Counted from the first letter of the stretch, positions 18,463 to 30,227 are shown. The stretch is DNA of 64,000 nt from Nocardia sp. XZ_19_385 (GCF_015355755.1 NZ_JACVEE010000001.1:1736001-1800000), one strand, 5' to 3'. Notes: a model not told the origin generated them from the sequence alone. Translations and numbers: made by a program.

Positions 18463-19476
18463 TTAACGCTCCGGTTTGATCTGCCTGCCGAGCAGGATCC
18501 CGACCGCCTCGGCCACCGACACACCCTCATGACAGACCTGGTGCACGGCATTCGTCAGCGGCATCTCCACCCCGTGCACCTCGGCCAGCGCCCGCACCGA
18601 TGTGCAGGACTTCACACCCTCCGCGACCTGGCCATGAGTGGCTTCCTGGGCGGCGTCCATGGACTTACCCTGGCCGAGCACGTATCCGAAGGAATAGTTG
18701 CGCGAGTCCGAGGAAGTGCAGGTCGCCACCAGATCGCCGACCCCGGCCAGTCCGGCCAGGGTGACCGGGTCCGCGCCGACCGCCACCCCGAGCCGCATGA
18801 CCTCGGCGAGACCCCGGGTAATCAGGCTGGCCCTGGTGTTATAGCCCAGACCCATACCCGAGGCGATACCGGTCGCGATCGCGATGACGTTCTTACAGGC
18901 GCCACCGATCTCCGCGCCGATCACATCGGTGTTGGTGTAGGGCCGGAAGTATCCGGTGGCACAGGCGCGCTGCACCGCAGCAGCACGGTCGGCGTCGGAA
19001 CAGGCGACCACCGCTGCCGCGGGCTGCCCGGCCGCGATCTCACCGGCCAGATTCGGCCCCGAGAGCACCGCGATCCGGCTCGGATCGTTGCCGGTGACCT
19101 GCTCGATCACCTGACTCATCCGGAGCAGAGTGCCGGTCTCGATGCCCTTGGCCAGGCTCAGCAGGGTGGCGTCCTGCCCCGCCACCGCCCGCTCCAGCGC
19201 GCTGTTCCACTTCTCGAGATTTGCCCGCAAAGTCTGAGACGGGACCGCCAGTACCACGATCTGCGCACCCTCGAGCGCCTCCTCGTGATCGGAAGTCGCA
19301 GCGACCGCGGGCAGTTGCACATCGGTGAGATAGGACGGATTGCGATGCTCGGTGGCCAGTGCGTGCGCGACCTCGGGCCGGCGCGCCCAGATCGTCACCT
19401 CCGTGCCCGCGTCTGCCAATACCTTCGCGAACGCGGTCCCCCACGAACCCGCACCCATTACTGCCGCCCTTGTCAT
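18463..19476 (-). CDS. gpsA: Glycerol-3-phosphate dehydrogenase [NAD(P)+]
   Basis: GpsA reduces dihydroxyacetone phosphate to sn-glycerol 3-phosphate for phospholipid synthesis. The NAD-binding loop [13 protein letters not shown] is at the N terminus, with SLAKGIE, the catalytic Lys in [10 protein letters not shown] and [13 protein letters not shown] later. The ATG at 19476 gives 337 residues, the usual length. A longer reading frame extends upstream but has no family similarity. ddl lies downstream on the same strand and fbiD is divergent. Confidence 0.95.
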   Translation of the reverse strand: MTRAAVMGAGSWGTAFAKVLADAGTEVTIWARRPEVAHALATEHRNPSYLTDVQLPAVAATSDHEEALEGAQIVVLAVPSQTLRANLEKWNSALERAVAGQDATLLSLAKGIETGTLLRMSQVIEQVTGNDPSRIAVLSGPNLAGEIAAGQPAAAVVACSDADRAAAVQRACATGYFRPYTNTDVIGAEIGGACKNVIAIATGIASGMGLGYNTRASLITRGLAEVMRLGVAVGADPVTLAGLAGVGDLVATCTSSDSRNYSFGYVLGQGKSMDAAQEATHGQVAEGVKSCTSVRALAEVHGVEMPLTNAVHQVCHEGVSVAEAVGILLGRQIKPER

Positions 19477-19519
19477 CTGCCCAATATGCCATGCGGGATG
19501 GCATGGAAGGATTGGCCTT

Positions 19520-20197
19520 ATGCGTCCGCACTCCGTGCACGCCGTGATCGCCGTGAAGAACCTCGATCTGGCCAAGAGCCGACTGGCCGACCGCCTGCGC
19601 CCCGAACACCGGGCGCGGCTGGTGCTCGCCATGCTGGCCGACACCGTGACCGCCGCGGTGGCGGTGCCGCGGATCGGCTCGGTCACCGTGGTCACCCCGG
19701 ATCCGGCGGTCGCGGCCCTGACGCGCGGCCTCGGCGCGGTCGTCCATCCGGAGCCGCGGACGGCGGCCGATCTGAACAGCGCGCTCGCCGATGCGGCCGC
19801 AGCCCTGCGGGCCCAGCACGGACCTGTCGAACTGCTCGCCCTCCAGGCCGACCTACCCGCGCTGTGCCCGGACGAACTCGCCGACATGCTGTCCACCGCC
19901 CCCGCCGGAAAGCGCTCTGTCGTCGTCGATCACGCGGGCACCGGCACGGCCGCCCTGTTCGTCGGCGACGGCACCTTGACACTGGATCCACGCTTCGGCC
20001 CCGACTCGGCGCGCGCACACCGCGCCGCGGGCGCCATCGATCTGGTTGGTGACTGGCCAGGGCTACGTCTGGATGTCGACACCGCGGCCGATCTCGACGC
20101 CGCCGTCGCGCTCGGCGCCGGCGCGGCCACTCGTGCTCTCCTGCGTGAAATCAGCTGGTCGCCCGAGGTTCACGAAGCTGTTCGCCGCGTGTGCTAG
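19520..20197 (+). CDS. fbiD: Phosphoenolpyruvate/2-phospholactate guanylyltransferase (CofC/FbiD)
   Basis: FbiD transfers GMP to phosphoenolpyruvate (in mycobacteria) at the start of coenzyme F420 assembly. The 225-residue protein has the CofC N terminus ([19 protein letters not shown]), [21 protein letters not shown] and [15 protein letters not shown]. It is divergent from gpsA, as I recall for Rv2983. F420 production is expected in this lineage and agrees with the Rv2991-like protein downstream. A single stretch of about 70 bases separates it from ppk on the same strand. Confidence 0.93.
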   Translation: MRPHSVHAVIAVKNLDLAKSRLADRLRPEHRARLVLAMLADTVTAAVAVPRIGSVTVVTPDPAVAALTRGLGAVVHPEPRTAADLNSALADAAAALRAQHGPVELLALQADLPALCPDELADMLSTAPAGKRSVVVDHAGTGTAALFVGDGTLTLDPRFGPDSARAHRAAGAIDLVGDWPGLRLDVDTAADLDAAVALGAGAATRALLREISWSPEVHEAVRRVC

Positions 20198-20268
20198 TTG
20201 ATCGCCAACGGACGTGAGACGCACTGCATTGGCGGGTGTCGACCTGCACGCAGCGCCCGAAGTAAGGG

Positions 20269-22446
20269 ATGATCGAGAGCGTGAGTGATACGGAAATCGT
20301 CAAGCAGCAGTTGCTGCCGACGCCACCGCCTGCCGCGACGCGGCTGTCGGCCGACCCCGAGGCGCAGCGGTTGCCCCGTGATCGCTACCTCAATCGCGAA
20401 CTGAGTTGGCTGGACTTCAACGCCCGGGTGCTCGCCCTCGCCGAGGACGCCTCGCTGCCGCTGCTGGAACGCGCGAAATTCCTGGCGATCTTCGCCTCCA
20501 ATCTGGACGAGTTCTATATGGTCCGCGTCGCGGGCCTCAAGCGCCGCGCCGAGACCGGCCTGACGGTGCGTTCGGCCGACGGCCGCTCCCCCAGCGAGCA
20601 GCTGGAGCTGATCGCGACCCGCGCCCAGGAGATCGCCGACCGGCATGCCCGGGTCTTCATGAATTCGGTGCTGCCCGCGCTCACCGACGAGGGCATCGCG
20701 ATCATCGACTGGTCCGATCTCGACGACGACGAGCGCCAGCGCCTGTCCGGGTATTTCCAGGATCAGGTTTTCCCGGTGCTCACCCCGCTGGCGGTGGATC
20801 CGGCGCACCCGTTCCCCTACATCAGCGGCCTGAGCCTCAATCTCGCCGTCACGGTGAAGGATTCGGCGACCGGCGGCGAGCATTTCGCCCGCGTGAAGGT
20901 GCCGGACAACGTAGATCGTTTCGTGCGCGTGCGCCGCACCGAATCCGGTTCTCCCATCGCGGCTTTCCTGCCGATGGAGGCGCTCATCGCGGCGCACCTG
21001 GATCTGCTGTTCCCCGGAATGGAAGTGGTGGAACACCATTCGTTCCGGATCACCCGCAACGCCGACTTCGAAGTCGACGAGGACCGCGACGAGGACCTGC
21101 TACAGGCGCTGGAACGCGAACTGGCACGCAGACGCTTCGGATCGCCTGTCCGACTAGAGGTTTCCGACGACATGACCGAGCACATGCTCGATCTGCTCCT
21201 GCGCGAGCTGGACGTCGACCCCGGCGATGTCATCCAGGTGCCCGGCCTGCTCGACCTATCCTGCCTCTGGCAGGTATATGGCGTCGATCGGCCCAATCTC
21301 AAGGATTTCCCCTACGTTCCGGCCACCCCGCCCGCCTTCGGCGAACGCGAGACCCCACGCAATGTGTTCGCGGCGCTGCGTGAAGGCGATGTGCTGGTGC
21401 ACCACCCCTACGATTCCTTCTCCACCAGCGTGCAGCGCTTCATCGAGCAGGCCGCGGCCGACCCGCAGGTACTCGCCATCAAGCAGACGCTGTACCGCAC
21501 CTCCGGTGACTCCCCGATCGTCAACGCGCTCATCGACGCCGCCGAGGCCGGCAAGCAGGTGGTGGCGCTGGTCGAGATCAAGGCCCGCTTCGACGAACAG
21601 GCCAACATCAAATGGGCCCGCGCCCTGGAGCAGGCCGGCGTGCACGTCGTCTACGGCTTGATCGGCCTCAAGACGCACTGCAAGACCTGTCTGGTGGTGC
21701 GGCGCGAAGGCGCGACCATCCGCCGCTACTGCCATATCGGCACCGGCAACTACAACCCGAAGACCGCGCGGCTCTACGAGGACGTCGGATTACTCACCGC
21801 CGCACCGGAAATCGGCGCCGACCTGACCGACCTGTTCAATTCGCTGACCGGTTACTCGCGTAAGGCGAACTACCGCAATCTGCTCGTCGCACCCCAGGGT
21901 GTGCGCCAGGGCATCATCGAACGAATCGAACGTGAGACCGAATTGGCCCGCCAGGGCGAGCCGGCGCGAATCCGTATGAAGGCCAACGCGATCGTCGACG
22001 AACAGGTGATCGACGCGCTCTACCGTGCCTCGCAGGCCGGTGTCCCGGTGCAGATCGTGGTGCGCGGCATCTGCGGCCTGCGCCCCGGCGTGCCCGGCAT
22101 GAGCGAAAACATCGAGGTGCGCTCGATTCTCGGCCGCTACCTGGAGCATTCCCGGGTCATGCACTTCCAGGCTCAGGACCAGTACTGGATCGGCAGTGCC
22201 GACATGATGCACCGCAATCTGGACCGGCGCGTGGAAGTCATGGTGCAGGTGAAGGATCGGCGCTTGGCCGACCAACTCGGCGATGTGTTCGACTCGGCGT
22301 TGAATCCGGAGACCCGCTGCTGGGTACTCCAGTCCGATGGCAGTTGGCACGCCTGGCCGACCGGAGTCGGGGAGAACCCCAACGGCGTGCGCGTGCGTGA
22401 CCACCAAGAGTTCCTGATGCGATTGCGGAGACCTGATCAGCGGTGA
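20269..22446 (+). CDS. ppk: Polyphosphate kinase 1
   Basis: PPK1 reversibly builds inorganic polyphosphate from ATP. The 725-residue protein has the N domain ([20 protein letters not shown]), the H domain, and two PLD-like catalytic domains. The autophosphorylated His is probably H470 in GLKTHCKTC, and a second conserved His at 489 lies in [18 protein letters not shown]. The C terminus includes [15 protein letters not shown]. The start at 20269 is an ATG; an in-frame GTG at 20281 is also possible. Its stop overlaps the GTG of mutT1 (GTGA), so the two are co-translated. Confidence 0.96.
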   Translation: MIESVSDTEIVKQQLLPTPPPAATRLSADPEAQRLPRDRYLNRELSWLDFNARVLALAEDASLPLLERAKFLAIFASNLDEFYMVRVAGLKRRAETGLTVRSADGRSPSEQLELIATRAQEIADRHARVFMNSVLPALTDEGIAIIDWSDLDDDERQRLSGYFQDQVFPVLTPLAVDPAHPFPYISGLSLNLAVTVKDSATGGEHFARVKVPDNVDRFVRVRRTESGSPIAAFLPMEALIAAHLDLLFPGMEVVEHHSFRITRNADFEVDEDRDEDLLQALERELARRRFGSPVRLEVSDDMTEHMLDLLLRELDVDPGDVIQVPGLLDLSCLWQVYGVDRPNLKDFPYVPATPPAFGERETPRNVFAALREGDVLVHHPYDSFSTSVQRFIEQAAADPQVLAIKQTLYRTSGDSPIVNALIDAAEAGKQVVALVEIKARFDEQANIKWARALEQAGVHVVYGLIGLKTHCKTCLVVRREGATIRRYCHIGTGNYNPKTARLYEDVGLLTAAPEIGADLTDLFNSLTGYSRKANYRNLLVAPQGVRQGIIERIERETELARQGEPARIRMKANAIVDEQVIDALYRASQAGVPVQIVVRGICGLRPGVPGMSENIEVRSILGRYLEHSRVMHFQAQDQYWIGSADMMHRNLDRRVEVMVQVKDRRLADQLGDVFDSALNPETRCWVLQSDGSWHAWPTGVGENPNGVRVRDHQEFLMRLRRPDQR

Positions 22447-23414
22447 AGACCGGTTACGAAGAGAACGGCGAGCCGTTCTGGGATCCCCGTGTGCGCGCCA
22501 ACATTCACGCCGCCGGCGCGGTGTTGTGGCGCCGGGCGGCGGATTCCGGAGCGGTGGAGATCGCCGTGGTGCACCGTCCGAAGTACATGGACTGGTCGCT
22601 GCCGAAGGGCAAGCTCGATCCCGGTGAGACCCCGGTGATCGCGGCGGTGCGCGAGGTCGGCGAGGAAACCGGGCTGGACTGCCGGCTCGGCCGCTACCTC
22701 GGGCACGTCACCTATCCGATTCCCGGCCATCGCAAGCTCAAGCGGGTGGACTACTGGTCCGCCGAGGTGGCCGGCGGCGCCTTCAGCGCCAATTCCGAAG
22801 TGGACCAGCTCAGTTGGTACACCTTGGACAAGGTGCAGGATCAGCTGTCCTATCCGATGGATCGGCAGGTCCTGCGCTCGTTCACCCGGCTGCCGGCGCG
22901 CACCAGCACGCTGCTGCTGGTGCGGCACGCGAAGGCCGGCCGGCGCGATCGGTTCGACGGTCCCGATGCCGAACGACCGCTGGAGCGGGCCGGTCAGAGC
23001 CAGGCACAGGGCCTGGTGCCGAACCTGTTGGCGTTCGGCGCATCCGAGGTGTTCTCCGCCGATCCGGCGCGGTGTGTGCAGACGGTGCAGCCGTTGGCCG
23101 AGAAACTGGGCGTACCAATAACTCTGGAACCCCTGCTTTCCGAAACCGGTTATGCGGCAGCGAAAGACGAGGCCCGGGCCCGCGTGGTCAGCCTTGTTTC
23201 AGATTCCGCGGTGCGCGTTGTGTGCAGTCAGGGCAAGGTGATTCCCGATCTGCTGGCGTGGTGGGCCGAGCGGGACGGCGTGACGCTGCCCTCCGCGCGC
23301 AACCGCAAGGGTAGTGCGTGGGTGCTGTCGTTCGTCGACGGGAAGCTGGTCGCGGCCGACCATATGGACCGATCGCTGTCCACCGACGTCGTGAAGTCCG
23401 ACGCCGCAAGCTGA
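22443..23414 (+). CDS. mutT1: MutT1-type Nudix hydrolase with histidine phosphatase domain
   Basis: This two-domain enzyme resembles mycobacterial MutT1 (Rv2985), which hydrolyses 8-oxo-(d)GTP and diadenosine polyphosphates. Residues 20-150 are the Nudix domain, with GKLDPGETP leading to the box REVGEETG. Residues 155-323 are a histidine phosphatase domain opening with LLVRHAKAG. The GTG at 22443 overlaps the ppk stop by four bases. Pairing with ppk suggests shared control of nucleotide polyphosphate pools. A strong terminator follows. Confidence 0.95.
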   Translation: MKTGYEENGEPFWDPRVRANIHAAGAVLWRRAADSGAVEIAVVHRPKYMDWSLPKGKLDPGETPVIAAVREVGEETGLDCRLGRYLGHVTYPIPGHRKLKRVDYWSAEVAGGAFSANSEVDQLSWYTLDKVQDQLSYPMDRQVLRSFTRLPARTSTLLLVRHAKAGRRDRFDGPDAERPLERAGQSQAQGLVPNLLAFGASEVFSADPARCVQTVQPLAEKLGVPITLEPLLSETGYAAAKDEARARVVSLVSDSAVRVVCSQGKVIPDLLAWWAERDGVTLPSARNRKGSAWVLSFVDGKLVAADHMDRSLSTDVVKSDAAS

Positions 23415-23438
23415 TTCGACTCCATACTTACAAAACGA

Positions 23439-23472
23439 AAGTGGCCCCGAGGATGAACCTCAGGGCCACTTT
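23439..23472. terminator. Intrinsic terminator after mutT1
   Basis: A long stem (AAGTGGCCC...GAGG paired with CCTC...GGGCCACTT, one bulge) with an ATGAA loop lies between the convergent mutT1 and hupB genes. A-rich on the left and T-rich on the right, it could work in both directions. Confidence 0.75.
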
Positions 23473-23574
23473 CAGTCGGTGCATCAGGTGATTCGACTGC
23501 CTCGGCAGTGAATTACCTAGCGGCGCAGTAGGAACCGTGCCGCGTTTGTCGAACGGTGTTGCCTGAAGAGGCGA

Positions 23575-24207
23575 TCAGCGACCGCGACGAGCGGTGACCT
23601 TCTTGGCGGTGGTCTTCTTCGCAGGAGCCTTCTTCGCGGCGGTCTTCTTGGCGACCGTCTTCTTGGCAACAACCTTCTTGGCCGGCGCCTTCTTGACAGC
23701 GGTCTTCTTGGCGACCGTCTTCTTGGCGGGGGCCTTCTTGGCCGCCGTCTTGGTGGCAGTCGCCTTGCGAGCGGCCGTCTTTGCGGGAGCCTTCTTCGCA
23801 GCCTTCTTGGCCGGTCCGGTGGCCTTCTTGGCGGTGGTCTTCTTCGCCGCCGTCTTCTTGGCCGCCTTCTTAGCCGCCACAGGCGCATTCACGCCCCGCT
23901 TGACCGCAGGACCGCTCGCGGCGAGCTTCTGCTTACCCGCGATGACGGCCTTGAACTGGGCGCCGGGACGGAACGCGGGCACCGAAGTCGGCTTAACCTT
24001 GACGGTTTCGCCGGTGCGCGGGTTCCGGGCCACACGGGCCGCACGCTTGCGCTGTTCGAAGACACCGAAGCCGGTGATGGTGACGCTCTGGCCTTTGTGA
24101 ACCGCGCGAACGATGGTGTCGACAACATGCTCGACTGCCGCGGTAGCCGTGCGCCTGTCCGTACCCAACTTTTCGGTCAGAACGTCGATCAGTTCCGCCT
24201 TGTTCAT
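23575..24207 (-). CDS. hupB: Histone-like nucleoid protein HU with lysine-rich tail
   Basis: Residues 1-90 are a canonical HU/IHF domain ([40 protein letters not shown] and [11 protein letters not shown]). Residues 100-210 are an H1-like tail of repeated AKK, PAKK and TAAKK units, as in mycobacterial HupB. It compacts DNA and shapes transcription; the tail binds extra DNA and is acetylated or methylated in relatives. The repeat tract is low-complexity and prone to length change. It sits upstream of the leuCD operon in the same orientation but with its own promoter region (24208-24364). Confidence 0.97.
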   Translation of the reverse strand: MNKAELIDVLTEKLGTDRRTATAAVEHVVDTIVRAVHKGQSVTITGFGVFEQRKRAARVARNPRTGETVKVKPTSVPAFRPGAQFKAVIAGKQKLAASGPAVKRGVNAPVAAKKAAKKTAAKKTTAKKATGPAKKAAKKAPAKTAARKATATKTAAKKAPAKKTVAKKTAVKKAPAKKVVAKKTVAKKTAAKKAPAKKTTAKKVTARRGR

Positions 24208-24364
24208 TGAATCCTCCGCAGACTAATGGCCCGTCGTCGGACCGACTAGGTACCACGGTAAACCCACATTGGGCAAGAGTCTATGTGCCACGCCAAAATT
24301 CATCGTGGTTTAGCACACGTCTAGCTACCCTCTCCCGTGGTACCCAGCTATCGGTCCGGTGTGA

Positions 24365-24973
24365 TTACGCCTGCGAAATACGTGCCGGGAGCGTGACGGG
24401 CTTCCAAGCCGGCCTTGCCTTTTCGAACTCGGTGATGACCTCGCTACGCCGTAGCGTCAGCCCGATGTCGTCCAAGCCTTCGAGCAGACGCCAGCGCGTG
24501 TAGTCATCAATATCGAACGGCAACACGACCGTTCCGGCCGTTACGGTGCGGGATTGGAGGTCTACAACCAATTCGAGGCCGGGCTGTTCCTCGATCAACT
24601 TCCAGAGCATTTCGACATCATTCTGTGACATCTGCGCGGCCAGAACGCCGCCCTTACCGGCATTGCCGCGGAAGATGTCCGCGAAGCGCGACGAGATCAC
24701 GACCCGAAAGCCGTAGTCCGACAGGGCCCACACGGCGTGCTCACGTGAGGAACCGGTACCGAAATCCGGACCAGCGACCAGCACGCTGCCGTGTTTGTAA
24801 GGCTCAGTGTTGAGAATGAAGTCGGGATCCGATCGCCATGCTGCGAACAGCCCGTCCTCGAATCCGGTGCGGGTCACGCGCTTCAGGTACACGGCCGGGA
24901 TGATCTGATCGGTATCGACATTCGACCGGCGCAGCGGCACCCCGGTGCCCTTGTGGACGGTGAAGGCTTCCAT
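24365..24973 (-). CDS. leuD: 3-isopropylmalate dehydratase small subunit
   Basis: Small (swivelling) subunit of isopropylmalate isomerase in leucine synthesis, 202 residues. Marks are [18 protein letters not shown] and [17 protein letters not shown]. The ATG at 24973 has an AGGAGA box. It follows leuC by 35 bases, and the two subunits form the active heterodimer. Its 3' end lies 157 bases from the hupB start. Confidence 0.97.
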   Translation of the reverse strand: MEAFTVHKGTGVPLRRSNVDTDQIIPAVYLKRVTRTGFEDGLFAAWRSDPDFILNTEPYKHGSVLVAGPDFGTGSSREHAVWALSDYGFRVVISSRFADIFRGNAGKGGVLAAQMSQNDVEMLWKLIEEQPGLELVVDLQSRTVTAGTVVLPFDIDDYTRWRLLEGLDDIGLTLRRSEVITEFEKARPAWKPVTLPARISQA

Positions 24974-25008
24974 GAGATTCTCCTGATTGAGTAGGGTTTC
25001 GCGCCCGG

Positions 25009-26433
<1,425 letters not shown>

Positions 26434-26552
26434 GTTCGATCACCTTTCCGACGTGCTGCCGTCATTCCCACGATCTGGGCTGATTACGCGGGCTGGCGGC
26501 TGCCAAGAGTTTGGATAACCGCGACACCGGAGCCGTTTGATCACCCCCAGGG

Positions 26553-26590
26553 TTGACCATCTCAACATCCGAGACGCTAATATCGTTCTA
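26553..26590 (+). promoter_or_regulatory. Predicted leaderless promoter of the iclR gene with internal inverted repeat
   Basis: TTGACC at 26553-26558 and TAATAT at 26578-26583 could be -35 and -10 boxes (19-base spacer). A start about seven bases after the -10 falls on the ATG at 26590, so the message may be leaderless; no Shine-Dalgarno box is visible. The inverted repeat TCTCAACATCCGAGA (26560-26574) sits between the two boxes and could be the autoregulatory IclR operator. By eye only. Confidence 0.45.
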
Positions 26591-27291
26591 TGAGACAGCA
26601 TAGCGGCATCGGCGTTCTCGACAAAGCAGTGGCGGTGCTCTACGCCGTCGCCGAACATCCGTGTGGTCTCAACGAGCTCTGCACCCGCACCGGCCTCCCC
26701 CGCGCCACCGCGCACCGGCTCGCGGTCGGGCTCGAGGTGCACCGCTTGCTGGCCCGTGACAGCAACGGACTCTGGCGTCCGGGCCCAGCCCTGGCCGAGC
26801 TGGCCGCGGGCGCCTCCGATCCGCTCCAGGAGGCAGCGGCGGCCATTCTGCCGCGCCTGCGCGAGATCACCGGCGAGAGCGTGCAGATCTACGTGCGCGA
26901 CGGCCATTCCCGGGTCTGCATCGCCTCGATGGAGCCGCCCGTCGGCCTGCGCGACACAGTGCCCGTCGGCGCCCGCCTCCCGCTCACCGCCGGCTCCGCC
27001 GCCAAGGTGCTGCTCGCCTGGGCCGATCCCGAGTTGCAGCGCACCATCCTGGCCGACGCCGTCTTCGGCGAGCGCGCCCTGGCCGAGGTGCGCAAGCGCG
27101 GCTGGGCACAGAGCGCGGCCGAGCGCGCGGCCGGCGTGGCGAGCGTCTCCGCCCCCGTGCGCGACAGCGCCGGCACCATCGTCGCGGCCGTCTCGGTATC
27201 CGGACCCATCGACCGCATGGGCCGCCGCCCCGGCGCCCGCTGGGCCGCCGATCTCGTCGCCGCCGCCGAGGCTTTGCACAAGCGTCTGTAA
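26590..27291 (+). CDS. IclR-family transcriptional regulator (leuCD-divergent)
   Basis: A 233-residue regulator with an N-terminal winged helix (IGVLDKAVAVLYAVAEHP, then NELCTRTGLPRATAHRLA) and a C-terminal IclR effector domain (RDTVPVGARLPLTAGSAAKVLLAW, ending GARWAADLVAAAEAL). It is divergent from leuCD, as is Rv2989 in mycobacteria and its actinobacterial homologues (LtbR/NdgR type), which control leucine and other amino-acid genes. That role is inferred from position and family. Confidence 0.9.
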   Translation: MRQHSGIGVLDKAVAVLYAVAEHPCGLNELCTRTGLPRATAHRLAVGLEVHRLLARDSNGLWRPGPALAELAAGASDPLQEAAAAILPRLREITGESVQIYVRDGHSRVCIASMEPPVGLRDTVPVGARLPLTAGSAAKVLLAWADPELQRTILADAVFGERALAEVRKRGWAQSAAERAAGVASVSAPVRDSAGTIVAAVSVSGPIDRMGRRPGARWAADLVAAAEALHKRL

Positions 27292-27324
27292 CACGTTCTA
27301 GGCCGTGGGCTTTACAGTGGGCCC

Positions 27325-27825
27325 ATGGGAGTGAATCAACGGGCACAAATCACCATGTCCGAGACCGAGATCGCCGAGTTCCTGCAGCGCAGCCGGGTCG
27401 CGACACTGGCCACCATCAGCGCGCACGGCACACCACACCTCACCGCCATGTGGTACGCCCTGATCGACGGCGAAATCTGGTTCGAGACCAAGGCCAAGTC
27501 GCAAAAAGCAGTCAACCTGCGCCGCGACCCCCGCGTCACCGTGATGATCGAAGCCGGTGACACCTACGACCAGCTGCGCGGCGTCTCCTTCGAAGGCACC
27601 GCCGAGATCATCGACGACCCCGACAAGCTGTTCGCGGTAGGCGTCAGCGTCTGGGAGCGCTACACCGGCCCCTACTCCGAGGAAATGCGCCCCTTCGTCG
27701 ACCAGATGCTGCACAAGCGCGTAGCCGTCCGCATCACCCCCCACCGCTCCCGCTCCTGGGACCACCGCAAACTCGGCCTCCCCGCCCTCCCCCGCGGCGG
27801 CACCACCGCCGACCCCCTCGACTGA
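27325..27825 (+). CDS. PPOX-class split-barrel protein, F420/flavin-binding (Rv2991-like)
   Basis: A 166-residue split beta-barrel protein of the pyridoxamine-5'-phosphate-oxidase/F420-dependent oxidoreductase superfamily. It opens with FLQRSRVATLATISAHGTPHL and has WYALIDGEIWFETKAKSQK and NLRRDPRVTVMIEAGD, all typical of the cofactor groove. The matching mycobacterial protein binds F420. TACAGT at 27313-27318 lies seven bases before the ATG and no ribosome-binding site is seen, which hints at another leaderless message. Activity and substrate are unknown. Confidence 0.85.
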   Translation: MGVNQRAQITMSETEIAEFLQRSRVATLATISAHGTPHLTAMWYALIDGEIWFETKAKSQKAVNLRRDPRVTVMIEAGDTYDQLRGVSFEGTAEIIDDPDKLFAVGVSVWERYTGPYSEEMRPFVDQMLHKRVAVRITPHRSRSWDHRKLGLPALPRGGTTADPLD

Positions 27826-27898
27826 CCGGAATGACATCGGTGGTGGGGCGGGTATAGCGTTCTGTAGTTCGATAGAGGTCGACGAGGAGGAGCAGGCG

Positions 27899-28090
27899 AT
27901 GACGGATTCGGATAGTTCGGCTAGTTCGGATACCAGTGCCGAAGAGGTGAAGCGCAAGTTCCGCGAGGCGCTGGACCGCAAGAAGTCCCAGCAAGCGCAG
28001 TCGAACGACCATCTGGATGGCCGCTCGAAGGCCTCCGGAGCCCACAGCAACGCCAGCCACAAGCGCGAATTCCGCCGCAAGAGCGGATAA
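27899..28090 (+). CDS. DUF5302 family small protein
   Basis: A 63-residue, highly charged protein. It has a Ser-rich acidic start, the KRKFREALDRK helix and a C-terminal KREFRRKSG, all of which fit the actinobacterial DUF5302 family as I remember it. A GAGGAGGAG box precedes the ATG at 27899. The function is unknown. It is followed at once by a strong terminator. Confidence 0.8.
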   Translation: MTDSDSSASSDTSAEEVKRKFREALDRKKSQQAQSNDHLDGRSKASGAHSNASHKREFRRKSG

Positions 28091-28104
28091 GCAAGACACC
28101 AAAG

Positions 28105-28137
28105 AAGGCCCTCCCAGCAACGCTGCGAGGGCCTTTT
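28105..28137 (+). terminator. Intrinsic terminator after DUF5302 gene
   Basis: The stem AAGGCCCTC...GAGGGCCTT is followed by a run of T (CCTTTTT), 15 bases after the stop codon. Confidence 0.85.
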
Positions 28138-28214
28138 TCAGCTCTGAAGAGGCCCGCCCACAATCCATGATCCGACAACCAATGCGCCCCAACCGAGCGG
28201 CGATCCGCGAACCG

Positions 28215-28273
28215 GGGAGGGGGTCCGGGGGCGAAGCCCTCCGGGCGGGGTTTGGGGGCTCCGCCCCCAAAAG
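28215..28273. repeat. G-rich double hairpin of unknown role
   Basis: Two GC-rich hairpins stand side by side: CCGGGGGCGAAGCCCTCCGG near 28225-28244 and TTTGGGGGCTCCGCCCCCAAA at 28251-28271. The arrangement resembles short dispersed palindromic elements seen between genes in several high-GC actinobacteria. Being between convergent units, it might also back up termination. Copy number in the genome cannot be judged here. Confidence 0.45.
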
Positions 28274-28288
28274 ATATGCGAAACAAGA

Positions 28289-28321
28289 AAAGGCGAGCGC
28301 TCTTTGCGAGCACTCGCCTTC
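28289..28321 (-). terminator. Terminator of the tRNA-Glu transcript
   Basis: The stem AAGGCGAG...CTCGCCTT (with an inner GCTC/GAGC stem) lies 10 bases beyond the 3' end of tRNA-Glu on the minus strand and is followed there by TTTCTTGTTT. Confidence 0.7.
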
Positions 28322-28330
28322 CATCTTGTG

Positions 28331-28403
28331 TAGCCCCGACGGGATTCGAACCCGCGCTACCGCCTTGAGAGGGCGGCGTCCTAGGCCGCTAGACGACGGG
28401 GCC
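28331..28403 (-). tRNA. tRNA-Glu (anticodon CUC)
   Basis: A 73-base cloverleaf reads GGCCCCGTCGTCTAG at its 5' end. The anticodon arm is CCGCC-CTCTCAA-GGCGG with anticodon CUC (reads GAG), and the T arm is GCGGGTTCGAATCCCGT. The acceptor stem pairs over 7 bases with one G-U. CCA is not encoded. It lies downstream of gltX and tRNA-Gln on the same strand. Confidence 0.95.
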
Positions 28404-28557
28404 AGGACTGATCTCCCGAGGTTTCCCTCGTGGATCATCCGCTTTGAGCTTTCGCTCTGAGGAAGCTCGGTTAGCTTAGCTGACCGAAGCTCGGCGACCA
28501 AATCGCCGGATGCTGAACAACTTTCGGTAGCGAACCGAGAGGATCAACATTCTCCAG

Positions 28558-28629
28558 CTGGGGTACCAGGACTCGAACCTAGAATGGCTGAACCAGAATC
28601 AGCTGTGTTGCCAATTACACCATACCCCA
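28558..28629 (-). tRNA. tRNA-Gln (anticodon CUG)
   Basis: A 72-base cloverleaf with acceptor TGGGGTA/TACCCCA, discriminator G, anticodon arm GCTGA-TTCTGGT-TCAGC (anticodon CUG, reads CAG) and T loop GGTTCGAGTCC. It sits between gltX and tRNA-Glu. In actinobacteria Gln-tRNA is made by misacylation with Glu by GltX followed by GatCAB, so both substrates of GltX lie next to its gene. Confidence 0.95.
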
Positions 28630-28754
28630 ATGACCAGAACGTTTGACCCCACCGTCTGGGTGACTGTGAGGCCGTGTTCCGAACGAGGAGAAGAGTACCA
28701 AACCTCTCCCGGTAAACTACAAATCGCCTGGTCAAAGCCCTATTTTTGGCGAAA

Positions 28755-30227
28755 TTACGCCGTTGGGGTCCAGTCCCGGGCCGCGCGCAGCCGGTCCAGG
28801 GTGGCGCCCCGGCCCAGCAGCTCCATCGACTCGTACAGCGGCGGGCTGATGTGCGAACCCGTCACCCCGACTCGCACCGGCGCGAAGGCCTTGCGCGGTT
28901 TCAGCCCCAAATCCTCGATGAGCGCGGTTTTCAGCGCTTCCTCGATAGCCGGGGTGGTCCATTCGGTCAGCGGCTGCAGCGCGGCAATGGCGGCGTCCAA
29001 TACCGGTACCGCGTCGGCGCCGAGATTCTTTGCGCCCGCCGCCGGGTCGATAGCGAATTCCGCCGGCGAAACGAACAGGAATCGCAGCAGTTCCCACGCA
29101 TCACCCAGTACGACGATGCGGGTTTGCACCAGCTCGGCGGCGGCGGCGAAGGTCTTCTCGTCGACGTCGGCGCCGATATGGCCCTGTGCGGTGAGGAACT
29201 CACGCAGTCGGCGCGCGAAATCCCCGGGCTCCAGCAATCGGATGTGCTCGGCGTTGAGTGCGTCCGCCTTCTTCTGATCGAAACGCGCCGGATTGGAATT
29301 GACCTTCGAAATATCGAATGCCTCGACCATCTCGGCCATAGAGAACAGGTCGTGATCGTCGGAGATACCCCAGCCGAGTAGCGCGAGGTAATTCAGCAAA
29401 CCCTCGGGGATGAATCCGCGATCGCGGTGGGCGAACAGATTCGACTCCGGATCGCGCTTGGAGAGCTTCTTGTTCCCGGCGCCCATCACGAACGGCAGAT
29501 GGCCGAACTCGGGGGTGAACTCGGCCACGCCGATGCGCTGCAGTGCGCCGTAAAGGGCGAGCTGACGTGGGGTCGAAGACAGCAAATCCTCGCCGCGCAG
29601 CACGTGGGTGATCTTCATCAGCGCGTCGTCCACCGGGTTCACCAGTGTGTAGAGCGGATCACCGTTGCCGCGGGTGAGCGCGAAGTCCGGGACGGTGCCC
29701 GCCTTGAACGTCGTCTCGCCGCGCACCAGGTCGTGCCACGTCAGGTCGGCGTCGGGCATGCGGAGCCGAATCACCGCCGGGCGACCGGCATCCCGGAACG
29801 CCTGGATCTCCTCGGGCGTGAGGAACCGGTCGGCGTTGTCGTAACCGAGCTTCGGGTCGCGGCCGGCCGCTTTGTGCCGCGCCTCGACTTCCTCTGGGGT
29901 GGAGAAGGATTCGTAGGCCTCGCCGGCCTCGATCAGCTTGCGCACCACATCGAGATGAAGATCACGCCGCTGCGACTGCCGGTACGGCTCGTACGGGCCG
30001 CCGACCTCCGGACCCTCGTCCCAGGTGAGGCCGAGCCAGCGCAGCGCGTCCAGCAGCGACTGGTACGACTCCTCGGAATCGCGTGCGGCGTCGGTGTCTT
30101 CGATGCGGAAGACGAATTTGCCACCGTTGTGGCGGGCGTAGGCCCAGTTGAACAGTGCCGTCCGGATCAGGCCGACGTGCGGCGTTCCGGTCGGGGACGG
30201 GCAGAAGCGGACCCGTACGTCAGTCAT
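28755..30227 (-). CDS. gltX: Glutamate--tRNA ligase
   Basis: Class I synthetase of 490 residues that charges tRNA-Glu and, in organisms without GlnRS, tRNA-Gln. The HIGH-type motif is in [12 protein letters not shown] at the N terminus, the KMSKS-type motif is KLSKRD, and the anticodon-binding alpha-helical domain follows. The ATG at 30227 is the natural start. The FAH-family gene lies 15 bases upstream on the same strand, so the two are co-transcribed; the two tRNA genes lie downstream. Confidence 0.97.
   Translation of the reverse strand: MTDVRVRFCPSPTGTPHVGLIRTALFNWAYARHNGGKFVFRIEDTDAARDSEESYQSLLDALRWLGLTWDEGPEVGGPYEPYRQSQRRDLHLDVVRKLIEAGEAYESFSTPEEVEARHKAAGRDPKLGYDNADRFLTPEEIQAFRDAGRPAVIRLRMPDADLTWHDLVRGETTFKAGTVPDFALTRGNGDPLYTLVNPVDDALMKITHVLRGEDLLSSTPRQLALYGALQRIGVAEFTPEFGHLPFVMGAGNKKLSKRDPESNLFAHRDRGFIPEGLLNYLALLGWGISDDHDLFSMAEMVEAFDISKVNSNPARFDQKKADALNAEHIRLLEPGDFARRLREFLTAQGHIGADVDEKTFAAAAELVQTRIVVLGDAWELLRFLFVSPAEFAIDPAAGAKNLGADAVPVLDAAIAALQPLTEWTTPAIEEALKTALIEDLGLKPRKAFAPVRVGVTGSHISPPLYESMELLGRGATLDRLRAARDWTPTA

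Noticed and set aside
23600..23880. Repeat tract that might be taken for a CRISPR or satellite array
   Set aside because: Units vary in length and encode the PAKK/AKK repeats of HupB; there are no spacers. No CRISPR array was seen anywhere in the window.
23594..24100. Hydrophobic 168-codon plus-strand frame with repeated [13 protein letters not shown]
   Set aside because: This is the complement of the hupB lysine repeats (AAG/AAC read as CTT/GTT), not a membrane protein.
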